Source: Actinacidiphila epipremni
GTDB lineage: Bacteria; Actinomycetota; Actinomycetes; Streptomycetales; Streptomycetaceae
Direction: 5' to 3'
Length of the DNA stretch: 64,000 nt
Assembly (NCBI RefSeq): GCF_012034175.1
Contig: NZ_JAATEJ010000028.1
Span: forward strand, 1-64,000
Shown here: in pieces, positions 53,814 through 63,081 of the stretch
Layout of the letters: each line of letters begins with the position of its first letter
Position numbering within the stretch: the first letter of the stretch is position 1
Notes under the pieces: generated by a model
What the model saw: only the letters and a program-made list of their open reading frames with translations
The model's database searches: none
What the model was told of the DNA's origin: nothing
Translations under genes and position numbers: made by a program

Positions 53814-55259
53814 TCAGCCCCGCGCCGGCTCCCGTACGGCCGAGCGCACCGCGTCCTCCTGCGCCTTGCCCGGCGCCAGCAGCGCGACGCCCGCGCCCAC
53901 CGCCGCCGCGGCGGCGGCGACGAACTCCGCGGCCCTGAAGCCGTCCATGAACGAACCGGCCGTCCGGTAACCGCCGTTGGCCGCGAAGACGGCCACCAGC
54001 ACCGCGACGCCGAAGACGCCGCCGGCCTCCCGTACGGTGTTGTTGGTGCCGGCCGCCACACCGGAGTCCGCGACCGGGACCGAGCCGACGACCGCGTTCG
54101 CCACCGTCGGGAACACCAGCGAGATCCCGACGCCCGCGACGACCAGCGGCGCGACCACCCGGCCGTAGCCGGCGCCGGCGGAGGCGGCCAGCGCGAGCCA
54201 CAGCATGCCCACCGCCTGCAGCAGCATGCCGAGCACCATGAACGGCCGGTTGCCCAGCCGCTCCGACAGCGCCCCCGCGACCGGCGCGACCAGCATCGGC
54301 ATCGCCGTCCACACCAGGATCCGCAGGCCCGTCTGCAACGGGTCGTAGCCGAGGCCCAGCTGGAACATCTGGGTGATCATGAAGAGCGAGCCGATGAGCG
54401 CGAACGCCATGAAGAACACCGTGCCGTTCGCCGCGGAGAAGCCCCGGACCCGGAAGTACCGCAGCGGCAGCATCGGGTGGCGCGCCCCGCGCTGCCAGCC
54501 CAGGAACGCCCCGAGCAGCAGCACGCCGGCGACCAGCGCCACCACCACCTGCGGGTCGCCCCAGCCCACCTCCGGCGCCCGGACCGGCGCCCACACCAGC
54601 GCCAGCAGCCCGGCGCTGACCAGCGCCACACCCACCAGGTCCAGCTGCGGGCGGTCGCCGCGGCTCTCCCGGAGCACCACCATCGACAGGGCGGCGACGG
54701 CCACGCCCACCGGCACGTTGATCCAGAAGATCCACTGCCATGACACGTCCTGGATGATCACCCCGCCCAGCACCGGCCCGGCGGCCACCCCGAGCCCGGT
54801 GATCGCGCCCCACACGCCGATCGCCGCACCGCGCCTGTCGGCCGGGAAGGCGTGGCTGATCAGCGTGAGCGTCAGCGGCAGCACCACCGCCGCGCCCGCG
54901 CCCTGCACCACCCGGGCGGCGATCAGCGCCGACGCGGAGTCCGCGGTCGCGCACGCCAGCGACGACAGCGTGAAGACGGCCACGCCCAGCGCGTACATAC
55001 GGCGCCGCCCGAAGCGGTCGCCGAGCGCCGCGCCGGTCAGCATCAGGCACGCGAAGGCCAGGTTGTAGCCGTTGACCGTCCATTCCAGATCGGCGAGGCT
55101 CGCGTGCAGCTGCTCACGCAGCGTCGGCAGCGCGGTGGCGACGACCACCACGTCGAGCGAGGTGAGGAACGCCCCCAGCGACGCCAGGACCAGCGTCCAC
55201 GCCGTGCGCGGCGGCGCCGCCGCCTGCCGCGGCCTCGTCGATTCCGTCAGAGTTGACAC
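53814..55259 (-). CDS. DHA2-family MFS efflux transporter
   Basis: The 481-residue protein is a 14-helix DHA2 pump with SLDVVVVATALPTLRE, GAALGDRFGRRRMYALG (motif A, near 75-91) and GAGAAVVLPLTLTLI. It closely resembles the pump at 58690 (shared WTVNGYNLAFA/WVVNAYNLTFA and GDRFGRRR blocks). The substrate is unknown. GTG 55259 follows GGAAGG. It is followed in the opposite orientation by the MDMPI-like gene. Confidence 0.92.
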   Translation of the reverse strand: MSTLTESTRPRQAAAPPRTAWTLVLASLGAFLTSLDVVVVATALPTLREQLHASLADLEWTVNGYNLAFACLMLTGAALGDRFGRRRMYALGVAVFTLSSLACATADSASALIAARVVQGAGAAVVLPLTLTLISHAFPADRRGAAIGVWGAITGLGVAAGPVLGGVIIQDVSWQWIFWINVPVGVAVAALSMVVLRESRGDRPQLDLVGVALVSAGLLALVWAPVRAPEVGWGDPQVVVALVAGVLLLGAFLGWQRGARHPMLPLRYFRVRGFSAANGTVFFMAFALIGSLFMITQMFQLGLGYDPLQTGLRILVWTAMPMLVAPVAGALSERLGNRPFMVLGMLLQAVGMLWLALAASAGAGYGRVVAPLVVAGVGISLVFPTVANAVVGSVPVADSGVAAGTNNTVREAGGVFGVAVLVAVFAANGGYRTAGSFMDGFRAAEFVAAAAAAVGAGVALLAPGKAQEDAVRSAVREPARG

Positions 55260-55337
55260 CTGAGACGACCTTCCCGTCCGGCCCCGGCACGTCGGGCCGG
55301 CGGTCCCGGCAATACAGACCAGGCCGGTGGGGGGAAG

Positions 55338-56360
55338 TCATCGGGTACGGTCCGGCACCGGCCCGGTGGAGCCGCGCAGCACCAGCTGGGTGGCCAGCTC
55401 CACATGCAGCGCGTCCACGGTGTGCCGGTCCAGCAGCCGCATCAGCAGCGAGACGGCCATCCGGCCCATCTCCTCCAGCGGCTGGCGGACGGTCGTCAGC
55501 CGCGGCACGGTGCTGCGGCTGAGGTCGATGTCGTCGAAGCCGGTGATCGACAGGTCCTCGGGCACCCGCAGCCGCCGCTCGTACGCCGCCCGCAGCGCGC
55601 CGACCGCGGCCTTGTCGTTGAACGCGACCAGCGCGGTGGGCCGGTCCGGCAGGTCCAGCAGCTCGCACGCCGCGTCGTACCCCCAGTCGGCGGTCGGCTC
55701 GATGCTGCGCAGCAGCTCGGGGGAGGGCAGCACACCGGCGTCGGCGAGCGCCGAGGTGTGCCCGGCGAGCCGGGACTGGCTCGCGAGCCAGTCGCCGGGG
55801 CCGCCGATCACCCCGATCCTGCGGTGGCCCAGCTCCACCAGATGCGCGGTGACGGCCCGCGCCGCGGTGAGGTTCGCCGCCGACACCGAGGCGATGTCCT
55901 GCGGCAGCGGGGTGCGCGGATCGACCACCACGAAGGGGAAGTCGGCCGCCCGCAGCGCCGCCAGGTCCCGCTCCGGCTCGGGCGGCACGATGAGGACCGC
56001 ACCGGCGACCGCCGGGTCGTCCGGCAGCGCGCCCAGCACCTGCAGCTCACGGGCCGCGTCGCCCGCGCTGAGCACCAGCCGCCTGCCGTACAGGTCCAGC
56101 GTCTCGGCGATCGAGGAGACGATGACGCCGAAGTAGTCGGTGAGCACGTACGGGCAGCGGACGAAGATCGCGCCGCCGGCCGCACCGGGCCGGGCCGGCG
56201 CCGGCGCGCCCAGCCGGGCCACCGCGCGGCGCACCAGCTCGCGGGTGTCGGGGGCGACGTTGGCATGGCCGTTCATCACCCGGGAGACCGTGGCGATCGA
56301 CACCCCGGCCTCCGCCGCGATGGCCCGGACCGTGGCCCGGGAACCCGGCTGCCTAGCCAC
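55338..56360 (-). CDS. LacI-family transcriptional regulator
   Basis: The 340-residue regulator carries a LacI helix-turn-helix at about residues 10-30 (VRAIAAEAGVSIATVSRVMNG) and a sugar-binding core. GGAGCGG precedes the GTG at 56360. It lies 78 bp upstream of the DHA2 pump gene in the same direction. A sugar target could not be identified, although a secreted protein gene lies upstream. Confidence 0.93.
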   Translation of the reverse strand: MARQPGSRATVRAIAAEAGVSIATVSRVMNGHANVAPDTRELVRRAVARLGAPAPARPGAAGGAIFVRCPYVLTDYFGVIVSSIAETLDLYGRRLVLSAGDAARELQVLGALPDDPAVAGAVLIVPPEPERDLAALRAADFPFVVVDPRTPLPQDIASVSAANLTAARAVTAHLVELGHRRIGVIGGPGDWLASQSRLAGHTSALADAGVLPSPELLRSIEPTADWGYDAACELLDLPDRPTALVAFNDKAAVGALRAAYERRLRVPEDLSITGFDDIDLSRSTVPRLTTVRQPLEEMGRMAVSLLMRLLDRHTVDALHVELATQLVLRGSTGPVPDRTR

Positions 56361-56512
56361 GCGTTACACCGCTCCGTTTCATACGCGCCAGGGTAGCGGT
56401 GCCTTCGGGTACCGGGACAGAGGGTTGACAGCAGTGGGACGCACGGGGTGTGCTGGAAAGCCGCGGCGCGCCCGGGTGTTACATCGCGTTCCACCGTGGC
56501 CGCGCGCACGGG

Positions 56513-56549
56513 CCGTACCGCAGCTGTCGAGGGATCAGCTGCGGTACGG
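56513..56549. terminator. Terminator hairpin after the propeller/DNRLRE gene
   Basis: CCGTACCGCAGCTG and CAGCTGCGGTACGG form a perfect 14-bp stem with a 9-nt loop, starting 9 bp after the stop codon on the minus strand. Confidence 0.8.
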
Positions 56550-56558
56550 GCGCCGCCG

Positions 56559-58601
56559 TCACGGCGTGGCGAAGGTGAGGGTGAGCTGCGGATGCCCGGT
56601 GGTGCCGGGCGCGTTGCGGGACCAGAACCACGCGGAGTCCGTGCCCGCCGACGTCAGCGCGAGGTCGTAGCCGCCGCCGAGCGCCGCGGTGAGCGCCGGC
56701 AGCGCCAGCGCGGCGGCGTAGTCGGTCTGCAGGGCGGTGGGCGCCGGCAGCGTGCCGACCGAACCGGCGTCCAGCGCAGGCTGGTTCGCCCAGGTCACGC
56801 CGGTCTCCGTCCAACTGCCCGCCACATGCTGCACGGTGAGGGTGTCGGCGGAGCCGGCGAGCGCGTCCGAGCTGGTGCGGACCGTCAACCGCGCGGATTT
56901 CAGGACCATTCCGGCCGGCGCCGCGGGCAGCGTGAAGTGCAGGAAGGCGCGGTAGGCGGAGCTGCCGCGCACCGCAAGCTGCTGGTCGTTGCCGTAATTG
57001 GCGCTCACCGCCGCCGCGTTGACGTAACTGTCGGCGTCCGCCGGGACGGTGAGGGTGCGGGAGGCCGGTGTCCCGGAGGTGGTGAAGCTCACCGGCGCCG
57101 ACTTCACGCTGGTGTTGCCCGCCGCGTCGGAGGCGGTGACCTGGTAGGTGTACGTCGTGCCCGGCTGCGTGTCGTGGTCGATCAGCGCGGTGCGGCGGCG
57201 GTTCCAGAACGTCGAGGACGCGCCGGCCGTGCCGATCCTCGCGCCGTCGCGGTAGACGGTGTACGTCAGCGCCGAGTCGTCGAGGTCCAGCGAGTCCTGC
57301 CACATGACCTTCACCGCACCGGAGTCGGCGATCGCGTCCACCAGGTCCGGCACGGTGGGGGTGCGGGTGTCGGGGGTGCTCGCGAAGCGCACCAGGCCCT
57401 GCTGCGGCCGGTTGCCGTTGCTGGCGATCCGGGTGAACTCCCCGCCGACCCACAGGTAGTCGGTGCCGCCCTTGCCGGCCAGCGTCAGCGCCCGCGGGCC
57501 GATCTGCTCGGTGCCGGCCGGGCCGTCGTCGGTGTCGGGGAACCAGCCCAGCAGCTGCGGGCCGCCGACCGGCTCGGCGAGCAGGTGCTGGCGGTCCTGC
57601 ATCTGCGGGAAGCCGCCCATGCTGGAGCAGTCATGGGCGTGCGAGGCGCTGTACAGCACGCCCCGGTAGACCTGCACCGCCTGCGTCGCGCCCAGGCACG
57701 AGTCGCGCCAGCGCACCGCGAGGGTGCCGAAGTCCACCGCGATCCGGCCGTCGAAGCCGCCGGTGCCCTCGTTCGCGGTGTAGAAGCCGGTCGCGTCCGA
57801 CGCCAGGTCCTGCACGGTGGAGGTCGCGCCGATGAGCCCGGGATACGTGTGGACGTTCGCGCCGGTGGCGGCGTCCACGACCGCGAGGGCGTGCGAGTTC
57901 GCGCCGTTGACGGTGTCGAAGTCGCCGCCGAGGACCGCCTTCGAGCCGTCGGGCGAGAGCGCCAGCGCCTTGCCGGCCTTGTCCGCGGCCGGTGCGAAGG
58001 GCCGCAGCGCGCCCGCGGTGCTCACCGCGGCGAAGTGCTGCCGGGCCTGGCCGCCGACCGAGGTGAAGTTGCCCGCGAGGTAGACGGTGTCCGCGGTCGC
58101 GAGGATGCCGCGGACCTGCGCGGACACCGCGACCTTGAAGCCGCTGCGGACCGTGCAGGTCGCGATGTCCACCGCCGCCAGGTTGCTCACCGGTGTCCCG
58201 CCGACCGCGCCGAACGTACCGCCCACATACAGCGTCGACCGGTCCGGCGACACCGCGAGCGCCCGCACCGTCGCGGTGCCGGTGCCCACGGTGAACGACA
58301 GCCGGCAGGAGGTCGGGACGCCGGTGGCGGCGTCGAACGCCTGGAAGTTCAGGGCCTGTTGCTCGCTCGTGCCGGCGGCGGCGCCCGGCGGGCGGACCGC
58401 GGAGAACGTACCCCCGGCGAAGACCACGCCGCCCGCCTGGGCGAGCGCCCAGACCACGCCGTTGGTCTGCCAGGTCGGCAGGTCGTCCGCGGTCATCGCC
58501 ACCGGCGCCGTCAGCGCGACCGCCGGCGGCGCGGCGGTGAAGCCGGCCAGCGACGCCGCCGCGAGCCCTAACGCCGCAAGACCCGCGCCGTAACTCCTCA
58601 T
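56559..58601 (-). CDS. Secreted beta-propeller / FN3 / DNRLRE-domain protein
   Basis: The 680-residue exported protein has a signal peptide (about 1-29, ending AVALT). An N-terminal beta-propeller-like region of DUF5122/delta-60 type repeats, with recurring LYVGGTF and VYLAGNF motifs, spans about 35-410. A fibronectin III domain follows at about 415-505. A C-terminal DNRLRE (CBM96-like) domain covers about 510-680. Such modules bind polysaccharides or surfaces. No catalytic site is evident, so an adhesin or scaffold role is most likely. A strong hairpin follows the stop. Confidence 0.82.
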   Translation of the reverse strand: MRSYGAGLAALGLAAASLAGFTAAPPAVALTAPVAMTADDLPTWQTNGVVWALAQAGGVVFAGGTFSAVRPPGAAAGTSEQQALNFQAFDAATGVPTSCRLSFTVGTGTATVRALAVSPDRSTLYVGGTFGAVGGTPVSNLAAVDIATCTVRSGFKVAVSAQVRGILATADTVYLAGNFTSVGGQARQHFAAVSTAGALRPFAPAADKAGKALALSPDGSKAVLGGDFDTVNGANSHALAVVDAATGANVHTYPGLIGATSTVQDLASDATGFYTANEGTGGFDGRIAVDFGTLAVRWRDSCLGATQAVQVYRGVLYSASHAHDCSSMGGFPQMQDRQHLLAEPVGGPQLLGWFPDTDDGPAGTEQIGPRALTLAGKGGTDYLWVGGEFTRIASNGNRPQQGLVRFASTPDTRTPTVPDLVDAIADSGAVKVMWQDSLDLDDSALTYTVYRDGARIGTAGASSTFWNRRRTALIDHDTQPGTTYTYQVTASDAAGNTSVKSAPVSFTTSGTPASRTLTVPADADSYVNAAAVSANYGNDQQLAVRGSSAYRAFLHFTLPAAPAGMVLKSARLTVRTSSDALAGSADTLTVQHVAGSWTETGVTWANQPALDAGSVGTLPAPTALQTDYAAALALPALTAALGGGYDLALTSAGTDSAWFWSRNAPGTTGHPQLTLTFATP

Positions 58602-58689
58602 GTGCCGCCGCCCCCACCCGAGAAGCCGATCACGGCACGGCGCCGCACCGTGCCGTACGGCACCGCTCCGCGCGGCGCCCGGGGCAAGG

Positions 58690-60162
58690 CTAGCTTTTCC
58701 CCTTCTCCAGGATGCCCGTTTCGCCGCCTCCCACCCGTGCCGCGGGCTCCGGCTGCTGCGCCGGGGCCGCGGCCGGGGGAGCGGGGCGGCGGGCCGGGAC
58801 GCCGAGGGCGACCAGCGCCCCGAGGAAGGCGTAGCCGGCGACCGCCGACATCGCCGCGGTGAAGCCGCGCTGGAAGTCCGCCGCCGAGGCGTAGCCGCCG
58901 CGCCCGGCGAAGACCGCCACGGTGACCGCGGTGCCGAAGACGCCGCCGAAGATCCGCAGCATCATGAACGCGCCGGACGCCTGCCCGATCTCCTGCGGTC
59001 GCACCGCCCCGACCACCGCCCGCTGCGCCGCCGGCATCGCCATCGTCAGGCCCACGCCGCTGACGACCAGCCCGGGCAGCAGCTCCGGGTAGGCGGTGCC
59101 GGTGCCGGCGACCGCCGCGATCCACGTCATGCCGAGCCCCTGCAGCAGCAGGCCGCCGGCCACGAACGCCCGCTCGCCGAAGCGGTCGGCCAGCCGCCCG
59201 GCGATCGGCGCGCACACCATCAGCGTCGCCGTCCACGGCATCAGCCGCAGGCCCGCGCCGAGCGGGCCCTGGCCGCGTACCGTCTGGAAATACTGCGCCA
59301 GGAAGAACAGCGTGCCGTACAGGGACGCGAAGACCAGGAAATTCGCCGGGTTGGCGGTCGCGAACGCCCGCACCCGGAAGAAGCGCATCGGCAGCATCGG
59401 CGCCGCCGTCCGCCGCTCCCACAGCACGAACGACGCCACCAGCACCACGCCCAGCACCCACGCGCCGAGCACCTCCGCGCTGCCCCAGCCCGCGGTGTTG
59501 CCGCGCACCAGGCCCCACACCAGGCCGAACGCGCCGCCCGTCACCAGCAGCACGCCCACCAGGTCGAAGCGGGTGTGGGGCCCCGAGCTCTCCGCCAGGC
59601 GGCGCGCGGTCAGCGCGATGACGGCCGCGCCGACCGGCAGGTTCAGCCAGAACACCCAACTCCAGTCCAGGCCCTCGGCGATGACGCCGCCGATGAAGGG
59701 CCCGCTGAAGGTGGCCAGGCCCGTGATGCCCAGATACAGGCCCATCGCCTTGCCGCGCCGCTGCGGCGGGAAGGCGGCGCTGACCATGGTCAGCGACAGC
59801 GGCAGCACCATCGCGGCGCCCGCGCCCTGGAGCGCGCGGAAGGCGATGAGCGCGCCGACGTCCCCCGACAGCGCGCACGCCGCCGAGGCGACCGTGAAGA
59901 GCGCGACGCCGGCGGTGAAGACCCGGCGCCGCCCGAAGCGGTCGCCGAGCGCGGCGCCGGTCAGCAGCAGGGCGGCGAAGGTCAGGTTGTAGGCGTTGAC
60001 CACCCACTCCAGCGCCGCGGTCGACGCGGTGAGGTCCTTGCGTATCGTGTTCAGGATCGTCGAGACGACCACGCTGTCCAGCGACATCATGAACGACGCC
60101 GTCGAGGCCAGGGCCAGGACCCAGCGCTGCGCCGGTGTCATCCGTACGTTCTCGGTAGCCAC
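58690..60162 (-). CDS. DHA2-family MFS efflux transporter
   Basis: The 490-residue 14-helix pump shares its core with the pump at 53814. SLDSVVVSTILNTIRKDL and GAALGDRFGRRRVFTAG are the key blocks. The start is placed at GTG 60162 because GGGGAGAAA directly precedes it; further upstream codons lie in GC-rich non-coding sequence. Its stop lies 88 bp from the start of the secreted propeller gene. The substrate is unknown. Confidence 0.92.
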   Translation of the reverse strand: MATENVRMTPAQRWVLALASTASFMMSLDSVVVSTILNTIRKDLTASTAALEWVVNAYNLTFAALLLTGAALGDRFGRRRVFTAGVALFTVASAACALSGDVGALIAFRALQGAGAAMVLPLSLTMVSAAFPPQRRGKAMGLYLGITGLATFSGPFIGGVIAEGLDWSWVFWLNLPVGAAVIALTARRLAESSGPHTRFDLVGVLLVTGGAFGLVWGLVRGNTAGWGSAEVLGAWVLGVVLVASFVLWERRTAAPMLPMRFFRVRAFATANPANFLVFASLYGTLFFLAQYFQTVRGQGPLGAGLRLMPWTATLMVCAPIAGRLADRFGERAFVAGGLLLQGLGMTWIAAVAGTGTAYPELLPGLVVSGVGLTMAMPAAQRAVVGAVRPQEIGQASGAFMMLRIFGGVFGTAVTVAVFAGRGGYASAADFQRGFTAAMSAVAGYAFLGALVALGVPARRPAPPAAAPAQQPEPAARVGGGETGILEKGKS

Positions 60163-60304
60163 TTTCTCCCCTTGCTTGCGGGTTCTTCCACAAGGGGCAG
60201 ACACGGCGTACCGCGGAAAACTGTCAGGGCCGGCAGTCGTGCGGCCCGCGAACCTGCCGGCTCGCGGACCTGCCGACCGCGGACGCACCGGCCCGGATAC
60301 GGCA

Positions 60305-60345
60305 GGGCCCGGGAGGACCGCGCCTGCGGCGGTACTCCCGGGCCC
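60305..60345. terminator. Terminator hairpin after the sugar ABC/glycosidase operon
   Basis: GGGCCCGGGAG and CTCCCGGGCCC form a perfect 11-bp stem, with an inner ACCGC/GCGGT pairing. It lies 85 bp downstream of the glycosidase stop on the minus strand. The rest of 60163-60429 shows no gene. Confidence 0.7.
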
Positions 60346-60429
60346 CGGTGCCGTCCGGCGCGCCGCCCGGTCCGCGCCGCCCGAGCCGACCTCGGCGGGC
60401 AGGACCGGCGGGCGCTGCCGGGCGGCGGC

Positions 60430-63081
60430 TCAGCGGGCCGGCGCACCCCCCGCGGGGCCGAGGTCGAAGCCGACCGCCCGCACATGGCGCAGCTCGCCGA
60501 ACGCACCGCGGGTGGCGCCCGCGACCGGTCCGGCGAGGCCTTCGACGCCCGCCTCGATGCCGAACAGCCCGGCCAGCACCGCTTCGGTGACCGCGACCGC
60601 CGCCACCGACTCCCGGTTGGACACCCCGCGCTCGGCGACCCGGTAGGAGCCGTCCGCGGTCACCTCCATGGCCTGCCCCCACAGCCCGCCCGAGGTCGCC
60701 CGGTGCGCCCGGCGCAGCACACCGGCGGCGAGGTCCGGCCGGCCCAGCCGGCACAGGCCGTACGCGGTCGCGCCCGGCCAGGCCGCGAAGGCGCCCGCGG
60801 CCCCGTGGTCGGGGCGGTCGGACAGCGGGGCGACGGGGTCCCGCGGGTCCAGCGCCCGCATCCAGTCGCCGTCGAGCAGCCGCCCGGCGACGAACCCGAC
60901 CATCTCCGCCCGCTGCCCGGCCGGCAGGTCCCCGGCCATGTCCGCCGCGACCAGCGCGAAGTCCAGGACGTGCCCGATGCTGTCGCAGCCCTCGGGCCGG
61001 GCGATCCGCCACCGCCCGCCGCCCGCGTACTGCCCGAGCACCGCCTGCGCCAGCGCGTCACCGTCCGCCCGCGCCGCCGCCGCCTCGGCGCCCTCCCCGA
61101 GCAGGTCCAGCAGCGCGCCGAGGGTGCGCAGCATCCCCGCGTAACCGGCGTTGAACGACACCACCGCGTCACGGTAGTTGGGCACGCACTCCAGCAACTC
61201 CCAGGCGTCCCGCCCGAGATCCACCAGCACCCCGTCGCCGAAGGCCGCCCGGCGCGACCGCGGCCGGTAGGCCATCGCCCGCAGATGGTCCAGCACACTG
61301 CGCCCGCCCGCGAGTTCACCGAGCAGCCCGGTGTCGCCGGTCACCCCGACGTACGCCGTCACCGTACGGAACAGGGCATGGTCGTTGGCCGCGTAGTGGT
61401 TGCCGACCGGCAGCAGGTTGTAGGTGTCGAAGGAGTGGCAGTGGTCGTACGGCTGCGCGAGCGCCGCCAGGATCCACGCCCGCATGCCGCGCGGCTCCAG
61501 CATCGCGGCGGTCCTGGCGAATTCCGACTGGTCCCAGAAGTAGGTGGTCGTCGGCCCGAGCCGCGGCCCGCCGGTCAGGAACACCGGACCGGTGCGCGAC
61601 ACCCGGGTGTTGCGCAGGTAGACCGCCAGCAGCGCGCCGAGGTAGTACGTACGCGCCAGGTCCGCGTCACCGGTGACCAGCGTCGGCAGCCAGCCCGAGA
61701 ACTGCGTGCCGCCCGGCTCGAAAGCCTGCCGCCAGATGTCCCGCCAGCGCGCCGCGACCTCGTCGAATGCCGCGCCGAACCCGCCGGCGACCTCGGCCGC
61801 TGCCTGCCGCACCCGGTCCGCGTCGTCGCCGATCTCCAGGACGAAGCCCAGCTCACGGCGCTCCCCGGGCGCCAGCAGCACCTCCCAGCGGGCCAGCCCC
61901 CGCGCGCCCTCGGCCGTGAGCGCATCGGGCGCGGCGGCGAAGGCGTAGGCGCAGCGGGCCGGGCTCGACGCGTCGGCGACGACCAGCGCCCCCTCCCGCA
62001 CCGCCGCCGTCCAGCGCTGCCCGCCCCACCAGGGCGCGGTACGGGCCGCCGCCGCGCCGTCCAGCAGCAGTACGGCCCCGTCCGCGCCGAACCGGACGGC
62101 GAGCCGGTGCCAGGAGCCGACCGGCAGCGGCCCGGGCGCGACCACGTACTCCCCGCCGATCCGCAACGACGGCCGGCCGCCGTCCAGCCCGAGCTGCGCG
62201 GAGTCGGGGTGGTTGCCGTGGGTGGCGACGACCCCGGTGGCGCCGGGCTGGTCGACCCGCACCTCCAGGGCGAGCGTGTCGCCCGCGGCGAGCGCGGCCG
62301 TGCCGGCCCGCACATCCGTCCCGGCCCGTACCGTCCAGGCCGCCGCGGCGTCGCCGACCGGCTCGGCCGTGCCGTCCGCGCGCAGCACCCGCAGCGCCCG
62401 CACCAGGCAGGGCGCGCCGGGCGCCCTGACCCGGCCGGAGTCGGGGGTGGAGTGGTCGGGCAGCTCGGACTCCAGCAGCATCGGGGCGGAGTCCTCGTCG
62501 CGCTGGATGCCGGGGATCCGCGGTGAGCCCAGCCGGATCCACCGCTCGCCGTGCGGCAGCGTCTGCACCTGCCGCGGGCGGTCGGCCAGGACCTCGGCGC
62601 GCAGCCGCTCGGTGGCGTAGAAGTCGTGGTGGTGGCCGCTGTTCCACGGGGTGCCGTACAGCCAGCCCCAGTCCGTCGTGCTGCGGGCGACCATCGCGAG
62701 CAGTTCCTGCTCGACGGTCACCGGGAGGGCCGTGTCACCGGCGTTGTGCAGGGTGATCCGCCACAGCAGCCGGCTGCGCTCGTAGCCCATCCGGACCTCG
62801 GTGCGTACCGCCAGCGCGCCGCTGCCGGCCGCCCGCTGCACGCCCCAGGGCGCCCAGCGCATCCGCTCGGCGGCGAGCGGCCGGCCGCCGACGCGCAGCA
62901 CCCCGGTGTGGTAGCCGCCGCTGTAGGGGGTGAAGGCCAGCCAGGACAACGATGTCAGGTCGTGGTTGACATGGCCCTGGCCCCACTGGTTGCGCAGCGT
63001 CGGCAGGTGTGCGAGGGCGGCGGCCGGCAGCCAGTCGCCGGCCAGCTCGTCGAGCGCCGGCACACCGGCGCCGGCGCTCAC
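60430..63081 (-). CDS. Toroid-fold glycosidase-like protein with LamG-like insertion
   Basis: The 883-residue protein has an N-terminal beta-rich region (about 1-250), a likely LamG/concanavalin-like insertion (about 260-345) and a C-terminal (alpha/alpha)6-barrel region (about 420-883). FWDQSEFARTAAML, NHYAANDHAL and ECVPNYRDA resemble glycogen-debranching or GH94/GH15-type toroids. I cannot assign a GH family. It has no signal peptide and starts within the stop of a CUT1 permease gene (GTGA), so it probably degrades the imported sugar inside the cell. Catalytic acids are not confidently identified. Confidence 0.8.
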   Translation of the reverse strand: MSAGAGVPALDELAGDWLPAAALAHLPTLRNQWGQGHVNHDLTSLSWLAFTPYSGGYHTGVLRVGGRPLAAERMRWAPWGVQRAAGSGALAVRTEVRMGYERSRLLWRITLHNAGDTALPVTVEQELLAMVARSTTDWGWLYGTPWNSGHHHDFYATERLRAEVLADRPRQVQTLPHGERWIRLGSPRIPGIQRDEDSAPMLLESELPDHSTPDSGRVRAPGAPCLVRALRVLRADGTAEPVGDAAAAWTVRAGTDVRAGTAALAAGDTLALEVRVDQPGATGVVATHGNHPDSAQLGLDGGRPSLRIGGEYVVAPGPLPVGSWHRLAVRFGADGAVLLLDGAAAARTAPWWGGQRWTAAVREGALVVADASSPARCAYAFAAAPDALTAEGARGLARWEVLLAPGERRELGFVLEIGDDADRVRQAAAEVAGGFGAAFDEVAARWRDIWRQAFEPGGTQFSGWLPTLVTGDADLARTYYLGALLAVYLRNTRVSRTGPVFLTGGPRLGPTTTYFWDQSEFARTAAMLEPRGMRAWILAALAQPYDHCHSFDTYNLLPVGNHYAANDHALFRTVTAYVGVTGDTGLLGELAGGRSVLDHLRAMAYRPRSRRAAFGDGVLVDLGRDAWELLECVPNYRDAVVSFNAGYAGMLRTLGALLDLLGEGAEAAAARADGDALAQAVLGQYAGGGRWRIARPEGCDSIGHVLDFALVAADMAGDLPAGQRAEMVGFVAGRLLDGDWMRALDPRDPVAPLSDRPDHGAAGAFAAWPGATAYGLCRLGRPDLAAGVLRRAHRATSGGLWGQAMEVTADGSYRVAERGVSNRESVAAVAVTEAVLAGLFGIEAGVEGLAGPVAGATRGAFGELRHVRAVGFDLGPAGGAPAR

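Noticed and set aside
56359-56482. GTTACA-containing elements before and within the LacI promoter (56359 and 56478) as operators
   Set aside because: The copies are not palindromic and differ in flanks, so they do not meet the standard used for the other operators.
58600-62526. A 1308-residue plus-strand reading frame over the MFS and glycosidase genes
   Set aside because: The sequence is a His/Arg/Gln/Gly-rich antisense artefact, while the minus-strand genes show clear motifs and coupled starts.
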